Source: Dermacentor variabilis (Eukaryota > Arthropoda > Arachnida > Ixodida > Ixodidae). Taken from it: a stretch of DNA of 64,000 nt. This document shows positions 1 to 10,342 of the stretch, piece after piece. The position numbers and the translations under genes were made by a program. The DNA lies in contig NC_134569.1 of NCBI RefSeq assembly GCF_050947875.1, positions 263,573,100 to 263,637,099 of the forward strand, given 5' to 3'. The notes below the pieces were generated by a model. The model saw only the letters and a program-made list of their open reading frames with translations. It made no database searches and was not told the DNA's origin. The first letter of the stretch is position 1. Each line of letters opens with the position of its first letter.

Positions 1-203
1 ACTTCTGCTACACCACCAGATGCGTTAGCCTCGTCGCGGTCCTTTCTGAAGATGAGCTAATTCGGAAGAAAATTACTGTTTGTTGGTTTCAGATGTGTCT
101 CTTGAACACACTGCAACTTTGGATTCTGTTTGTGTAGTAGGTCTGTAATGTGGTCGAGGTTATGAAGTCCTCTAGCATGCCTTCGTAATATTTGTGTCTT
201 CAT
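1..203 (-). pseudogene. Start of ORF2 (APE-type endonuclease) of non-LTR element
   Basis: A methionine at 203 begins a segment with HARGLHNL and CVQETHLKP, matching the first strands of an APE-type endonuclease, in which QE(T/S) holds a metal-binding glutamate. A stop at about 57 is followed in another frame by FRKDRDE and SGGVAE-like residues, the next conserved block (normally a GGVA motif). The rest of the endonuclease and the reverse transcriptase lie beyond position 1. Confidence 0.6.
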
Positions 204-659
204 GATGATAAATGTGTTTTGTGCTGTGTGTTTTAAGAGACGGAGATTAGCCCACTGGCCCTTTGCAGGCACCGTGACGCGAGTTTTGTCTTTTTTGGAA
301 CAATCTAAAGAGGCTCGCCGCTCCTTAGGCGCTAGTGGCGCCATCTGGCTGGTTGTTGTGTTCATTGCCTCTTGCGGGGCGCTGGACACGCACTTCTTCT
401 AGCGCAGGGTTTGACCTGAAGGTCTGGTCTCAGTAGACGAGACCTTTGAGGCCACCAGTCCGGATGTCGATGGCCCCTTCTGCTGGGGCGGCGGAACAGC
501 GCTAGCTGCAAACGCCGAGGGGGCATATGGCTTCAGTGCCGGCTGACCCTGTGTGGGCCGGACAGCAGCCGGAATCCCTTATGGCGCCGCCCCTTGACGG
601 GCCACTTCGGCAAAGCTGTTCTTTGGCTGGTAGGTTACCCGCACGCGTGCTTCTTTGAA

Positions 660-1392
660 TGAAATATTCTTATTTACCTTCTATCGTCCCAATTTCTTTT
701 TCTTCCAGGATGGACACGACCGCGAGTACGCGGCATCCTCTGCGTCACAGTTTGCACAGTGCAAAGAGCTCTAGCAAGCTTCAGAGCTGTGTTCATGGGC
801 ACTGCATTTCGCGCAAGTTTGGCGGCCTCGGCAGCTCTGCGAACTGTGGACGACACGCTGGCATTTCAAACCTAGGAGGGCATTTGGACCGCACTGCCTA
901 ACGCGGAGATTGATGTACCCGGCCTCGATTGGCTCGGGCAGGACACTTGAACCAAACGAAGGTGATTATCAGGTGCTTGGTTTGGATTTCTTTGCCATTC
1001 TGCCTCATCTTCATTGTTTTGACATTGATAACATTCTGTTCACTGAAGCCCTTCAAGAATTCAGCCTCAGTGAGCTCGAGCAAGTCATCGTCCGAGACAA
1101 TGCCGCGGGTTGTGTTCATCGCACGGTGCGGTGTTACTGTTACTTGGGTCTCCACAAATGATTCTAGTTTCGGCAGTTTCTCATATTGCTTCTGATCGCG
1201 GAGCTCCAAGAGCAGATCACCACTTGCGATCCTCGTCGCCTTATCTCCTGTAGCAAAAACTTCAGTCAAAGACATGGAAACAAGGAATGGTGAAATGTTT
1301 CGCACTGGTTGGTCTGGCTTTTCCGAGGGAACTACATGGAAACAGGGAAGTTGTGGACTTGGCGTCCGAAAAACTGAAACATTTTGGTGCAC
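660..1392 (-). pseudogene. ORF1 (gag-like nucleic-acid-binding protein) of non-LTR element
   Basis: The first 150 or so residues (1392-900) form a conserved domain containing PFLVSMSLTEV, ASGDLLLELRDQ and SDDDLLELTEAEF, known to me from tick non-LTR ORF1 proteins. The frame then shifts, and the stretch 900-670 reads zinc-knuckle-like units (CQRVVHSSQSC, CAKCSAHEHSSEAC and a third with CANC), ending in a conserved ARSCPSWKK-like block. The protein would coat the element RNA. The first knuckle has lost part of its pattern, and at least two frameshifts separate the parts, so the ORF is not functional. Confidence 0.7.
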
Positions 1393-1559
1393 CCTCGTTT
1401 GTGAAGGCGATCAGGGAATTTCGGAAAAGCGTTTTTCATAAGTATAGATAAGATTTTCGGCTGCGATGCCAACCACCCCCCATAGATCTCAACAGGGGTA
1501 CGTGACAGAAGTTCCTGCAAGAGAAACCCCGCCAAGAGCAGCCGTACATCGCTGCTATA

Positions 1560-1965
1560 ACCAAATACAGCATAACCAAGGCTGGCTAACCACACAATGA
1601 ACCCTTGCCGCCGGGAAATTCTGAAGTGAGGAGAAGTGAAAAGAGGAAAGATAAAAAAAGTGAGAGAGAAAGACGAAGATCGGAGAGGAGGACAGGAAAA
1701 GGCGACTACCGATTTCCCCCAGGTGGGCAAATCTGGAGGTGCCGTCTACGTGAAGCAGAGGCCAAAGAGGTGTGTTGCCTCCGCCGGGGGGCCTTAAAAG
1801 TCCGAGCACCCGGCATCAGCTCAACCTCCAGGATCCCCTTTTTCTCAGACATGGCTAAGCCGTGCATGGCTACACGCGGGATGGTCAGACCCTCATGTGC
1901 TCGGGTACGTGGTGTCGCAACGCACCAAACGCCTGCTGACGCCGACGCCCCTGCGGGGTGCATTT
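1560..1965 (-). promoter_or_regulatory. 5' leader of the non-LTR element
   Basis: On the minus strand this stretch begins near a CAGCAGGCGTTTGG segment and continues into a CT-rich tract (about 1610-1700). I recognise it as the leader attached to this ORF1 family in tick sequences; that is recollection, not computation. Non-LTR leaders normally carry an internal promoter. No TATA box is evident. Confidence 0.45.
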
Positions 1966-2386
1966 GTTTGGATTCGACGTCATTAGCAAATAGTTACAGC
2001 AGTTTGGGACATTGCTTATTTCATCGTGCAAAGGTTTGTGGTCATAAACATAAGCAACGGCTTACTCTTGCCTATTAAGTCCAGATATCTCCCGCTTTGG
2101 GTACAGAATAACAAACTCCTACACGCTTAAGGTCGTGAATATGGAGGTGGAATTGGAACTGCATTGAACAATCTCGAACGGTCCTCGGGACTGTGCGTTA
2201 AGGTTCTTTCTGTTGGGCGTGTTCAGATAAGGAGAGCCTAAGGGTTTATAGACTATATTTAGTTTTTTGCAAAATATTGATTTGAGGCGTGAAAATATCT
2301 CTCTAGAAAGGAATCATTTATTTATTTATTTATTAATTTATTCACATATATGTACATATTGCGATCCTATGTTTATATTGTGTAAA
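1966..2386. other. No recognisable feature
   Basis: No open frame, RNA or family match is convincing here. AT-rich TTTA runs occur at 2318-2345. Confidence 0.5.
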
Positions 2387-3018
2387 GATTGCAGACCGTC
2401 ACGTTTGTTGACGTGCGGGATGGTGAAGGGTCGGGAAATAACATATATTAGGACTAAGCACTCTATCATACGCTATACAAACAGAACGGTGCACACGTCA
2501 CACACTAACTAAAACGCATGCTACACGTTCACTGTCCCCCCGCCTCATGTTCTAGCACGCGCTCACGTCCATGTCATTTTCAGCAGGTCGCACACGTGAC
2601 GGACCGATTTTGTCGCTGAGCAGGACGTAGCGTGTCGACTTACCAGTGTGCTGGGTGAGCGGTAGCGGCGGCGCGAACGTTCAGAAACTGCGACAAATCA
2701 GATCGGCGACAACTTTTACTCAGGTTAGATCAGGTCGACCAGGAATAGTATTGGCCGGCAATAGTCGCGGGCAGGTGGTAGCCGCACTTGGACACCGACA
2801 TCCGCAGCAGCGTGAACGATCAGGAGGCTGCAAAGCGGTTCATCCGGGTAGCCTTCTTGAACGCCGGTTGCTTGAACGCCGTGTCGAACCAGTCTTCTTT
2901 TCCTGCCCCCCAGTGTGCTGGAGCCTGCTACCTCCGCTTTCTTTGTTCCCCTGCCGCTGCCACCTCGTGCTCTCTTTGTGTCCGCGAGACGCGCCGCACA
3001 GGTAGTCACTGTCATCAT
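2387..3018 (-). repeat. Isolated LTR, same family as the 5' LTR of element D
   Basis: Two long stretches of the window, here and at 36795-37341, align over most of their length. Shared landmarks include TAACATATATTAGGACTAA, the run around AGGTCGACCAGG, GGACACCGACATCCGCA, and GTCTTCTTTTCCTG near the right end. Both stand in the same orientation. No retrotransposon coding sequence adjoins this copy, so it looks like a solo LTR. It could instead be the true 3' LTR of D pushed leftward by later insertions. No clear target-site duplication was seen. Confidence 0.6.
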
Positions 3019-4795
3019 AGAGAAAAAATTTATATAACAGCGGACACCCCTATAGAACACAGTGGCCGATTTGACTGCAGCGCACCAAGCCGTCGCTGTT
3101 CATACTGAACCACACTTCCGGTTTCGGTATTGGGCGCGCGCATTTGGAACGCTACCTGGTACACATCACTCCTGCTGCGCTGATGTTTTTTTTCTTCTTC
3201 CACAGCTCTACCGCGCGCGGTGTTTGTGCAAAATCCTATTATTCTTAAAACTGATTGCGAACGATCTTTACAAGCCTCCATCGAATATGTGCCACGTGCA
3301 TTTCATACAGACGCAAGACGCCTTGTGAAATGAGGCAATGTTTATTTTATTCTATATGAATGCTCGTTGCGGGCTCTGCGTGCATTCGTCCAACGTTTCG
3401 GCACCAGGTGAGCAGCAGCAGTTCCAGAACGAAGCTCCACCGGACGATGTCAGCTGAAAAAAAAATTACAAGCGTCATTTTGGTATTAATACGAACAATG
3501 CCTGTAGAGGCGAAACGCGCTAAAGTGGTGAATGGGCGGCATTGCAAACAAAAGCAGTTCGCTTTTACATACACGGCGCAGAATATAGCCGACTCGCCCC
3601 CGTCCCAAACATTACCTTACATACCGCGAAAGCTTCCTATCTACAAGCACTCCTCTCTTCCTGGATCTTACTTCCTGCACTTTGAGAGCACGAATACCCA
3701 GGCTACTGCGCGTTTCCAGGAAAACTTGGCTACAAACGACGCGATAGTACGCTGCGAATACACAGATGTGGCCACAACACAGGCCTTAAAATAGACCATG
3801 CTGGACGCTCGCAGAATTCCTTCTACACACACTCAAGACAAATGCATGGTCCAGCACAAGAGGACATATTATTCTTGTTTTAAATGAGTATTTGCAGAAA
3901 TACCCCCAGCTGCTTGGTTTGTATAGACTGCAGTATGTACGAATAAATAAATATAAATAATTCTCGAAGTCACGTGTCACCACGAGCGACGTCACAGTGC
4001 AAACACGTGTACGTAGATGCACTAGCACGTGTATGTCATCCTCCGGCTTCAAGCGCGGCGGCCGCGAGGGGAAGAGAAAACGACGTTCAGTTTGAAATGT
4101 CAGGTCTTTCTGCGGCGCCTAGCGACGTAATGCTTTGCAGACCCGATCGTTTTCCCGCAATGTATGCTCTGCGCTTGTCAGCTCAACACGACCAGACCTG
4201 GTGAGGGGCCCTTTGAGGAACGGTTACTTTCTTGTTCGTCCTCATTGCAAATATGATTATATCTCTGTTTAAGGAAAGTGTCAAAACTTCCTTCTGCATG
4301 CAGAAAACTGCAGTCTACAAGTCAAGCTGTTTGTGAGTGGAAGTATGGCATATTTCCATTCATATTTCTCAAGTGCTCACAAGGACGTTAGTGTATAGAA
4401 TACAGCATATAGCACTTCCAATATTCTTTCTTTCAGAAACCGAGCGTATCGTAGGCTTTAATATATTACATTGCAACGATGATAAGGGGAGGCTGTCGTG
4501 AGTATGACAGAAACACATAATTGATTGTGCCTAGTTCCAGAGGACAACATAGCACATGTACGAAGGGGCTTTTGTTTTCAGAGAGTGCCGTACAGTTTTT
4601 ACTAACACATTTTTCTTTTAATCTGACTTTGCACTTAGCCTCTTTGATGATGACTTTTCGGTTGTTTTTTTTTAACTAAGGCGTTTTCAGGTATGGGTTT
4701 GCAGCTATATTCGTTGCAATCATGCAAAGCACCCCTCACTAGATAGTTGCTCTATTTTGTCTTCATTAGGGCAGTATTTTAGACACTGACATATC
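3019..4795. other. No recognisable feature
   Basis: Short open frames on both strands lack family motifs, consistent codon use or splice context. I see nothing supportable in this stretch. It may be intronic or old repeat. Confidence 0.5.
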
Positions 4796-4922
4796 TATAC
4801 TTTTTGTGCGCAAACAAACAGCGACGAAGAATAGGGGCAACACAAGGACGAGCGCTTTCCATGTGCTCGTCCTTGTGTTGCCCCTATTCTTCGTCCCTGT
4901 TTGTTTGCGCACAAAAAGTATA
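4796..4922. repeat. Near-perfect inverted repeat, arms about 59 bp
   Basis: The left arm (4796-4855) and right arm (4864-4922) are reverse complements except for one internal mismatch and a few bases near the loop; the loop is under 10 bases. Both arms carry GCGCAAACAAACAG and AATAGGGGCAACACAAGGAC. As RNA or single-stranded DNA it would form a long hairpin. The arms resemble the ends of tick repeats, so it may be a fold-back element. Confidence 0.85.
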
Positions 4923-5830
4923 AATATGAATATGTTCCAACTAGGCCGACTCGCAGTTATGCTGACATATCTATTGTTTCTAATAGTTTCCCGAAAACAC
5001 TAGTATATAGCTGGGAGCAGTAGCTAACTGGGCAAGTTCACATGGGATCAGTTTAGAAAATGGAAAAGGATAAGGCGAAGGGCAGCATGTGCTGCCATTC
5101 TATTTCGTCTTTATCTGTTCTCTATATGGATTTTCTAGATTGAGTAGTAGTACACAGTGACCTCCACTTTTATCCTAACTAGAAGGTTTACAGCTTAGTA
5201 CTTCTTGTGAGTCAAATTTCTGGCGCGATATTTTTTGCGTCCCACACCCTTCAGTACAACATTTGATATCTTAGCTTGCGTTGTATGTGTCGGAAATGGG
5301 AAGAACAGCATTGTTTGTGCCCCTTGTTGTTAAAGGACCAAGGTGCTGTGAAAATGTAAATTGATTTATACTCCTATTAACAATGAAAATTCCAGAGGAG
5401 GCAGGCAAAACAACAATGACATGTATTACATTAACCCATGCATGCAAGGTCATTGTTTTGGCCCATAAACCCCTGAATGTTTTTTTTCTTTTTTGCATTG
5501 TTACCACCACTTTCTGTGAGATAATGATTGGCATTTAAACAATTGGTTTTGGGAACAAGGCATTAATATCAAAGTATCCCTTCATGGTTACCCTGCAATG
5601 CATAGCGGAGCATATGACCGCACCTTATATTAAATAAAAGTTGCTTGTAGGAAAAGTTTGCAGTGAGATTATGTGGCTTCTCAACGTAACCTTATTGCTT
5701 AAGAAAGCATTGATATATTTGTAAGCAATTGAGTCTGCTCAAAATGAGCATTTTTATTTGTGAACATTCAAAATTGTACTTTTCGGTCAGATGTCACACA
5801 CAAAAACACTGTCCAGCATTATTGCTGTAA
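4923..5830. other. No recognisable feature
   Basis: AT-rich sequence without a convincing gene or repeat. Confidence 0.5.
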
Positions 5831-6015
5831 TATGAGGACGATAAAGATAGTTATGCCCCCAAGCCCACTACTTTACCAATAATACTGCAAACATTTTGAA
5901 CTCTATCATTAATGCACTGATGTTTAAGCTATAGAATGTCACTTGCCGCACCTTCCTATCTTTTCGCGTTCTAAAGTAATCGAGCTATCACTTTGCATCA
6001 AGTGGAGACGTGCGG

Positions 6016-6470
6016 TTAAAACAGTGGGCTGTAATTCAATTTCTCACTGCGAAGGGTTGTGCGTTCATGAACATCCATTGCCATCTGACAGAAGTTTACG
6101 GGGATTCCTGTGTTGAAGTCAGCACTGTGCGGAGCTGGGCAAGGACTGTGAAAGATGAAAATCCAGCTGCATAAAATGTCCAGGATCAGCACCAAACTGG
6201 GCGGCCGAAACGGGCTGGGATGAGGATCGTCAACATCAGGTGGACGAGTTGATTCGAGGCAATCGCAGGACGAAGCAACACGAGATCGCAACCACATTCG
6301 ACATTTGCATCGGTTCAGTGAACCACATCATTAAAGATATTCTGTGTTACAAGAAGACTTGCGCTTGTTGGATACGACGGCAAGTGACGATTGAAATGAA
6401 AAAGTCGAGGAAGCATAGCCAACAAGTTCAAATCTTCTTGTATCCCAGGAGGTCCTTAATGATTTGGCTC
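6016..6470 (+). pseudogene. Mariner transposase N-terminal fragment (plus copy)
   Basis: Plus-strand frames give residues similar to the mariner helix-turn-helix domain: AVIQFLTAKGC and VYGDSCVEVSTVRSW, then after a stop and frame change DELIRGNRRTKQHEIA, SVNHIIKDIL and CARWxxRQ-like CACWIRRQ. These are the two paired DNA-binding helices that precede the catalytic core. The DD34D catalytic region is absent, and stops and frameshifts break the frame. Confidence 0.75.
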
Positions 6471-6790
6471 AATGGAAATGGCGAGTGCAATTGCAATCTG
6501 GTGTTGCTTGATCCTGCGATTGCCCCGAGTCAACTCGTCCGCCTGGTCATCAGAAGCGTTGTGGGCCGTTCACTTCGGTGCTGATCCTGGTGATTTGATG
6601 CGGCATGATTTTGGTCTTCACAGTCCTTGTCCACCTCTGCACAGCGCTGATGCCAACACAGGCATCCCCATAAACTGCAGTGAGATGGCTATGAATGTTG
6701 ATATGCGCACAACCCTCCGCAATCAGAAATTCTGTTACAGCCTGCTGTTTCAACTGGCCGTCACCACTGGGTGCCATGGATTGCTCTATT
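6471..6790 (-). pseudogene. Mariner transposase N-terminal fragment (minus copy)
   Basis: The minus strand from about 6777 repeats the same domain: AVTEFLIAEGCAHINIHSHL and VYGDACVGISAVQRWTRTV, followed in another frame by ADELTRGNRRIKQ. It is homologous to the plus-strand fragment to its left, but diverged at many positions. It ends at about 6470, where the two copies meet. Confidence 0.72.
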
Positions 6791-6844
6791 ACTCTGGAAA
6801 GAGAAGAGATAGGAAGGTGAAGGCAAGTGACATTCTATAGCCTG

Positions 6845-6876
6845 AACAGCTATATGCATTAATGCATATAGCTGTT
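6845..6876. repeat. Perfect 32-bp palindrome
   Basis: A 16-base half-site (AACAGCTATATGCATT) is followed directly by its exact reverse complement, with no spacer. It lies inside the right arm of the fold-back mariner, where the left arm has no counterpart, so it arose or was inserted after the arms formed. Confidence 0.9.
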
Positions 6877-6967
6877 ATGCATTAATGATAAACAGTTCAA
6901 AATGTTTGCAGTACTTTTGGCATAGTAGTGGGCTCGTAGTCATTACTTCCTGAATCGCCCTCCTATA

Positions 6968-7924
6968 ATTGTGTAGCCTCTCTCTCCTACATTTATGATG
7001 CGGCAGTATTAAATGCCTTATCCTTTCTAACTAACAATTTCTTGGAAGTAAGCGCTTTCTGTGCTTGTGTTTTTTTTATCCTAGTCTTCATGGGATCTCG
7101 AAATCTTAAATTGAATGGTGGAGGGAAGCTCTGCTTGTCATATTTCATGTACTTTTCCTGACATTAAACTGTAACACGCGGGTACATTAAACTGCATCAC
7201 TTTGCAGGTAGAAAAGAAGCATATGGCTACAGCGATCAATGAAGAAATAGATTCATCTATGATGGCTTGCCTTTGAACATTGGAATGAAGCTACACAAAT
7301 GCATCACCAGCCTTGCCTGTGCCCTGAAACATTGGTTTGAATGAAACTAATCTTCAGTGTGGCATGTCCACAAGACTTGTCACGGTATACAAGGCTTAGT
7401 GCAAGCCCTAAATATCGTACAGGAGGCTAGAATAAATGACCCTCTATGCAGTCACACTTTCTGTATCTGTGGTAAATGGGACCATTTCAGGCAGAACACT
7501 CACATGTGATTATGTGTTTTCTCTCAAAGTTACTATGCCGTGCGTTTGGAAACACATTACCTATTGTATGCAGACCATACATAACATTTCTGTGTGCTAG
7601 CGTAACTGTAGACTTATGAAACACACAATGAAGTGCCTAGGCACCCACTACAGCATGCCGTACTTCAACACCATATGGCAAAGGATATTATATTGCTCAC
7701 CACACCCTTACACCTCATGAGTCAAAGGGTAATATGTTGTTCAAAACACCCTCAAGTGATGGGGTGTTACTGGAAAATAAAACAACCATCATAAGGGTGT
7801 ATTTCTCTGTAAAAGCCAGCTTTTTCCAGGGTCCTAGGGGGCTAGTTATACACACTCAAAAGACCGATAGGGGTGTGAAGTATTTTACAGTGTACCGAAA
7901 GAAGGCTTAACTTGTTTCGGGGCC
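6968..7924. other. No recognisable gene
   Basis: No supported coding sequence. Around 7690-7890 several ACACCC/GGGTGT blocks occur, which may be the ends of a small non-autonomous DNA transposon, but the boundaries cannot be fixed. Confidence 0.4.
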
Positions 7925-8510
7925 ATAAAAATTGTCACAAGCTGGTCGCAGTAGGATTCAGTACGCGCCAAAATAACCGTCAGAATGGCCGAGCTGCTTT
8001 TTGCTGCGTCATGACAGGCGCGGCGAGTGTCCCTCATGAGTAACAAAAAGGACCAAAATTAATTATCAACAACGTTGGTTGGGCGTCAGAGAAAGCGCCA
8101 CGAACTTGTGTTGTCAGTGCATTAAAACGCAAAACTTAAGTGCGCATCGCGGCCTAGCTGCTTTTCGCTAACCACGTCACAGCGCCAGGCGCACCCACTG
8201 CACTTGAAAAGTACCCCGAAAAGTAATGAAATTATTTACAATAATGTTGGGTGTAAGAGAAAGCGCGAAAACTTGTCGCAGTAATATTCAGTACAAGCGA
8301 AACTGCGTCACAGTGCCCTGTGTGACTAGCGTGCCCAAAAACTACCGAAATAAATTATAATAATATTGGGGCTCATAGAAAGCGTCGCAAACATCTCCCA
8401 GTAGAGTAATTCATTCAAATTACCTGCGCCACAACGGCCGCACTGTTTTTCGTTAACTACGTCACAAGTCTAGCCTAGGTGCCGTGCCGTAAACCTAATT
8501 GCTTCAAAGG
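7925..8510. repeat. Degenerate tandem repeat (satellite-like), about 4 units
   Basis: Landmarks recur in order: a GTCGCAGTA-like block near 7946, 8116, 8275 and 8398; GAAAGCGC near 8091, 8261 and 8378; CTGCTTTTCGCTAAC-like blocks near 8001, 8159 and 8440; and AAATTAATTAT/AAATTATAATAAT-like blocks. Spacing is about 165, 160 and 125 bases, so the last unit carries a deletion. Units are strongly diverged. Confidence 0.65.
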
Positions 8511-8889
8511 CATCGCAGACTATCGAACGAAATTTCTCACCTTGCCGTAGTCCAATAGCGCAGTGGTGACATGTCGAAGTTCAGAAGCAACGCAAGAATT
8601 CGCCGGGAGCCAACTAAACCAGGCGAAATGCAAAAATAGAAAAACAGGCAGACGCTTCGCCAAACAGACCAACGGTCAGATGCGCAGACGGTCTCGCTTG
8701 CTTCGGCGGCGTGTGTGACGAATGACGCATGCATCTGGCTCGTCATTCGCCAGTTCGCCTGTCAGTAGTCAACGGAAGTAAGCCGCAAAGTTTAATTTAA
8801 TTTATATCCAGATACTCTTACTTTTTCCGGGTAAGAATATAAAAAAATGAAACAATTTCTGTTAACTTCATTTCAAGTGCTCCTGTTTT
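8511..8889. other. No recognisable feature
   Basis: Nothing supportable is seen between the satellite and the left end of element D. Confidence 0.45.
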
Positions 8890-9023
8890 TTCGATGCTCG
8901 CGGCAGCAAACGGTCACCGTTCATACTAGCGTGACGTATTTCCTGTTGCCAGTTATCGCCGAGTGTCCCCTCTTGTATAATTTCTTTCCCTATGCGGTCG
9001 TCGTCGTGTTTCACCACACATCT
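8890..9023 (-). repeat. Possible 3' LTR fragment of element D
   Basis: On the minus strand a segment starting TGTGGTGAAACACGACGACG lies just past the end of the RNase H frame. The first 13 bases equal the start of the LTR at 37341, and a block GGGAAAGAA..A..AGAGG also recurs. Further similarity is weak and it seems truncated, so the assignment is tentative. A short stem (CAAAGTTGTT / AACAACTTTG) lies at 9031-9058. Confidence 0.35.
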
Positions 9024-9283
9024 CTCACCCAACAAAGTTGTTTCTCTTTAAACAACTTTGCTCTGAGGAGCGAACTTGCAGGAAGAGCAGTGATTTCACT
9101 GCCACTTATCGCACACATGTGAAAGTTCACAGTCTTTCGCAATCTTCACGCATTCATAAAGCACATGCGCACGACACAAAGCAGTAACATCGGCACATAC
9201 AGAAACAATAGTTGGTATCGAATTTGAAAGATACGAGACTCTCCTGAGGTAGTCGGCACCAAAGATATCACTGCCTTTGATAT
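9024..9283 (-). pseudogene. Element D: RNase H C-terminal end
   Basis: From the left edge of element A the minus strand reads KGSDIFGADYLRRVSYL. This corresponds to the (K/R)GSDNVGADYLSRL end of gypsy RNase H domains, which normally follows the TDH.PL and VLRWSL blocks. Those blocks lie at 27000-27111, immediately beyond the other end of A. The frame then continues about 50 residues to a stop at 9096, with no integrase after it. Confidence 0.68.
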
Positions 9284-9697
9284 TGTCACGTAGTAGTGAC
9301 GGTGAAGAAGGCAGCAAAATTATGATTGACGAAATTTATGCGGCGAATTTGTGCCCTCAAAAGCAGGCTACATTCAAAGAACAACGATAGCGGCGAACAA
9401 AGTCGGCGATCGACGAAAATCTGATCAGAGGGTCAAGCGCGTCGGCTTTTATACATCAGTCATCGGAAGTTCCAGAGTAATCGATGGGACCCGCGTGTCT
9501 TTTAGAACGTTCTACTTCATTTGCGTCGCGCGATGAAATCAGATTACACAAGGTTCGGTTACAACAGACATCGCATAAAAGTACCGATAACTTTCGAGAA
9601 ACTTCCGATACATGTAAGCGCGTCCAGCGCTATGCGATAACATTCGTTAGGCGGTGAAACGCGGTCACCCGATAAAGATAAACAAGTACACGTGTCA
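9284..9697 (-). repeat. Element A 3' LTR
   Basis: It starts TGTCACGTAGTAGTGACGG and ends ACACGTGTCA on the plus strand. The same sequence recurs at 26577-26998, 55058-55474 and 62579-62994. Shared internal blocks include GTGCCCTCAAAAGCAGGCTACA and CGATAACTTTC. In this orientation the left copy is the 3' LTR because the integrase end adjoins it. Confidence 0.85.
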
Positions 9698-9870
9698 AAC
9701 ACGCTTCACAAAATGCATCGTCCCGATGCGACAAACATAAGAGAGCCAAACACAAATGCAAACTTATTAAACAAAAGTAACAAAACAGCGAAAGGAAACA
9801 AAGCCCCAAGTAACACATACCAAAAAAAAAAGAAAGCCCAAAACTCCGCTACGCAATGTCCCAAAGCTTA

Positions 9871-10311
9871 TTAGCGCTGGTAGACCTCCTTAAGGCGCAC
9901 AACGTGGACTATTTCACGTCGTGAGCGGCGCCGCTGTGATAGCGAAAGTTCATCTGATACGACCTGATACTCGAGTGCACCCAATGCACCAGATGATATT
10001 GTAGGGCCCAAAATAGGGGCGTAAAAGCTTCTCGCTAAGTCCTCGTCTGTGTAATGGGGTCCAAAACCAAACACGGTTCCCGAGCTGGTACTGCACGTAG
10101 CGTTGTCGAAGTTTGTAGTGTCGCCTGTCGGTCCTCTGCTGGTTCTTGAATCAGCAGGAGCGCGAGCTGTCTGGCGTATTTGGCGCGCAGGAGATAGGTG
10201 GCGACACCAAGGTTCTCTTCGACGGTGACATGTGGCAGCATGGCGTCGTCGTCGGGTTCCTGCCTTAAAACAGCTTGAACGGCGTAATCTGCGTCTCTTA
10301 CACCGCCGTGT
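9871..10311 (-). pseudogene. Element A: integrase C-terminal part
   Basis: Minus-strand frames correspond to the C-terminal third of the integrase seen intact at 55593-56100 in element B: the tail ends REIVHVVRLKEVYQR, preceded by QYQ..VFGFGP-equivalent residues in shifted frames. At about 10311 the similarity stops at the RTE junction and resumes at 20207. Several frameshifts are present. Confidence 0.7.
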
Positions 10312-10342
10312 TTCATAATAATCACCAGCAGCATCACCCTGG

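Larger units (their letters stand above)
1..1965 (-). mobile_element. Decayed Jockey/I-like non-LTR retrotransposon, 5' part
   Basis: Read on the minus strand this gives a pyrimidine-rich 5' leader (about 1965-1560), a gag-like ORF1 with zinc knuckles (1392 down to about 400), then the start of an endonuclease-bearing ORF2 that runs off the left edge. That order and the CCHC knuckles are typical of the Jockey/I group. Several frame changes show it is a relic. The 5' end is placed where the leader similarity I recognise stops; no target-site duplication could be checked because the 3' end lies outside the window. Confidence 0.72.
5831..6967. mobile_element. Fold-back mariner element (two converging half copies)
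   Basis: The left half (5831-6470) and right half (6471-6967) are diverged reverse complements: for example GGAAGGTG..GGCAAGTGACATTCTATAG on the right matches the complement around 5940-5970, and TTCAAAATGTTTGCAGTA near 6896 matches the complement near 5890. Each half contains a mariner-like terminal sequence followed by the N-terminal half of a transposase frame reading inward. TA dinucleotides sit at both outer ends, as expected for mariner target sites. The middle and C-terminal half of the transposase are absent, so the element could only be mobilised in trans. Confidence 0.72.

Noticed and set aside
1605..2078. Plus-strand 157-residue frame with charged N-terminus
   Set aside because: It is the complement of the non-LTR element leader, with low-complexity Arg/Glu/Lys from the CT-rich tract.
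2100..2240. Minus-strand segment with residues like NRKNLNAQSRGPFEIV as an integrase tail
   Set aside because: Only one short block, no adjoining integrase motif; could be chance.
7690..7892. Small non-autonomous DNA transposon with ACACCC ends
   Set aside because: ACACCC/GGGTGT blocks are suggestive, but no consistent terminal inverted repeat or target duplication could be defined.
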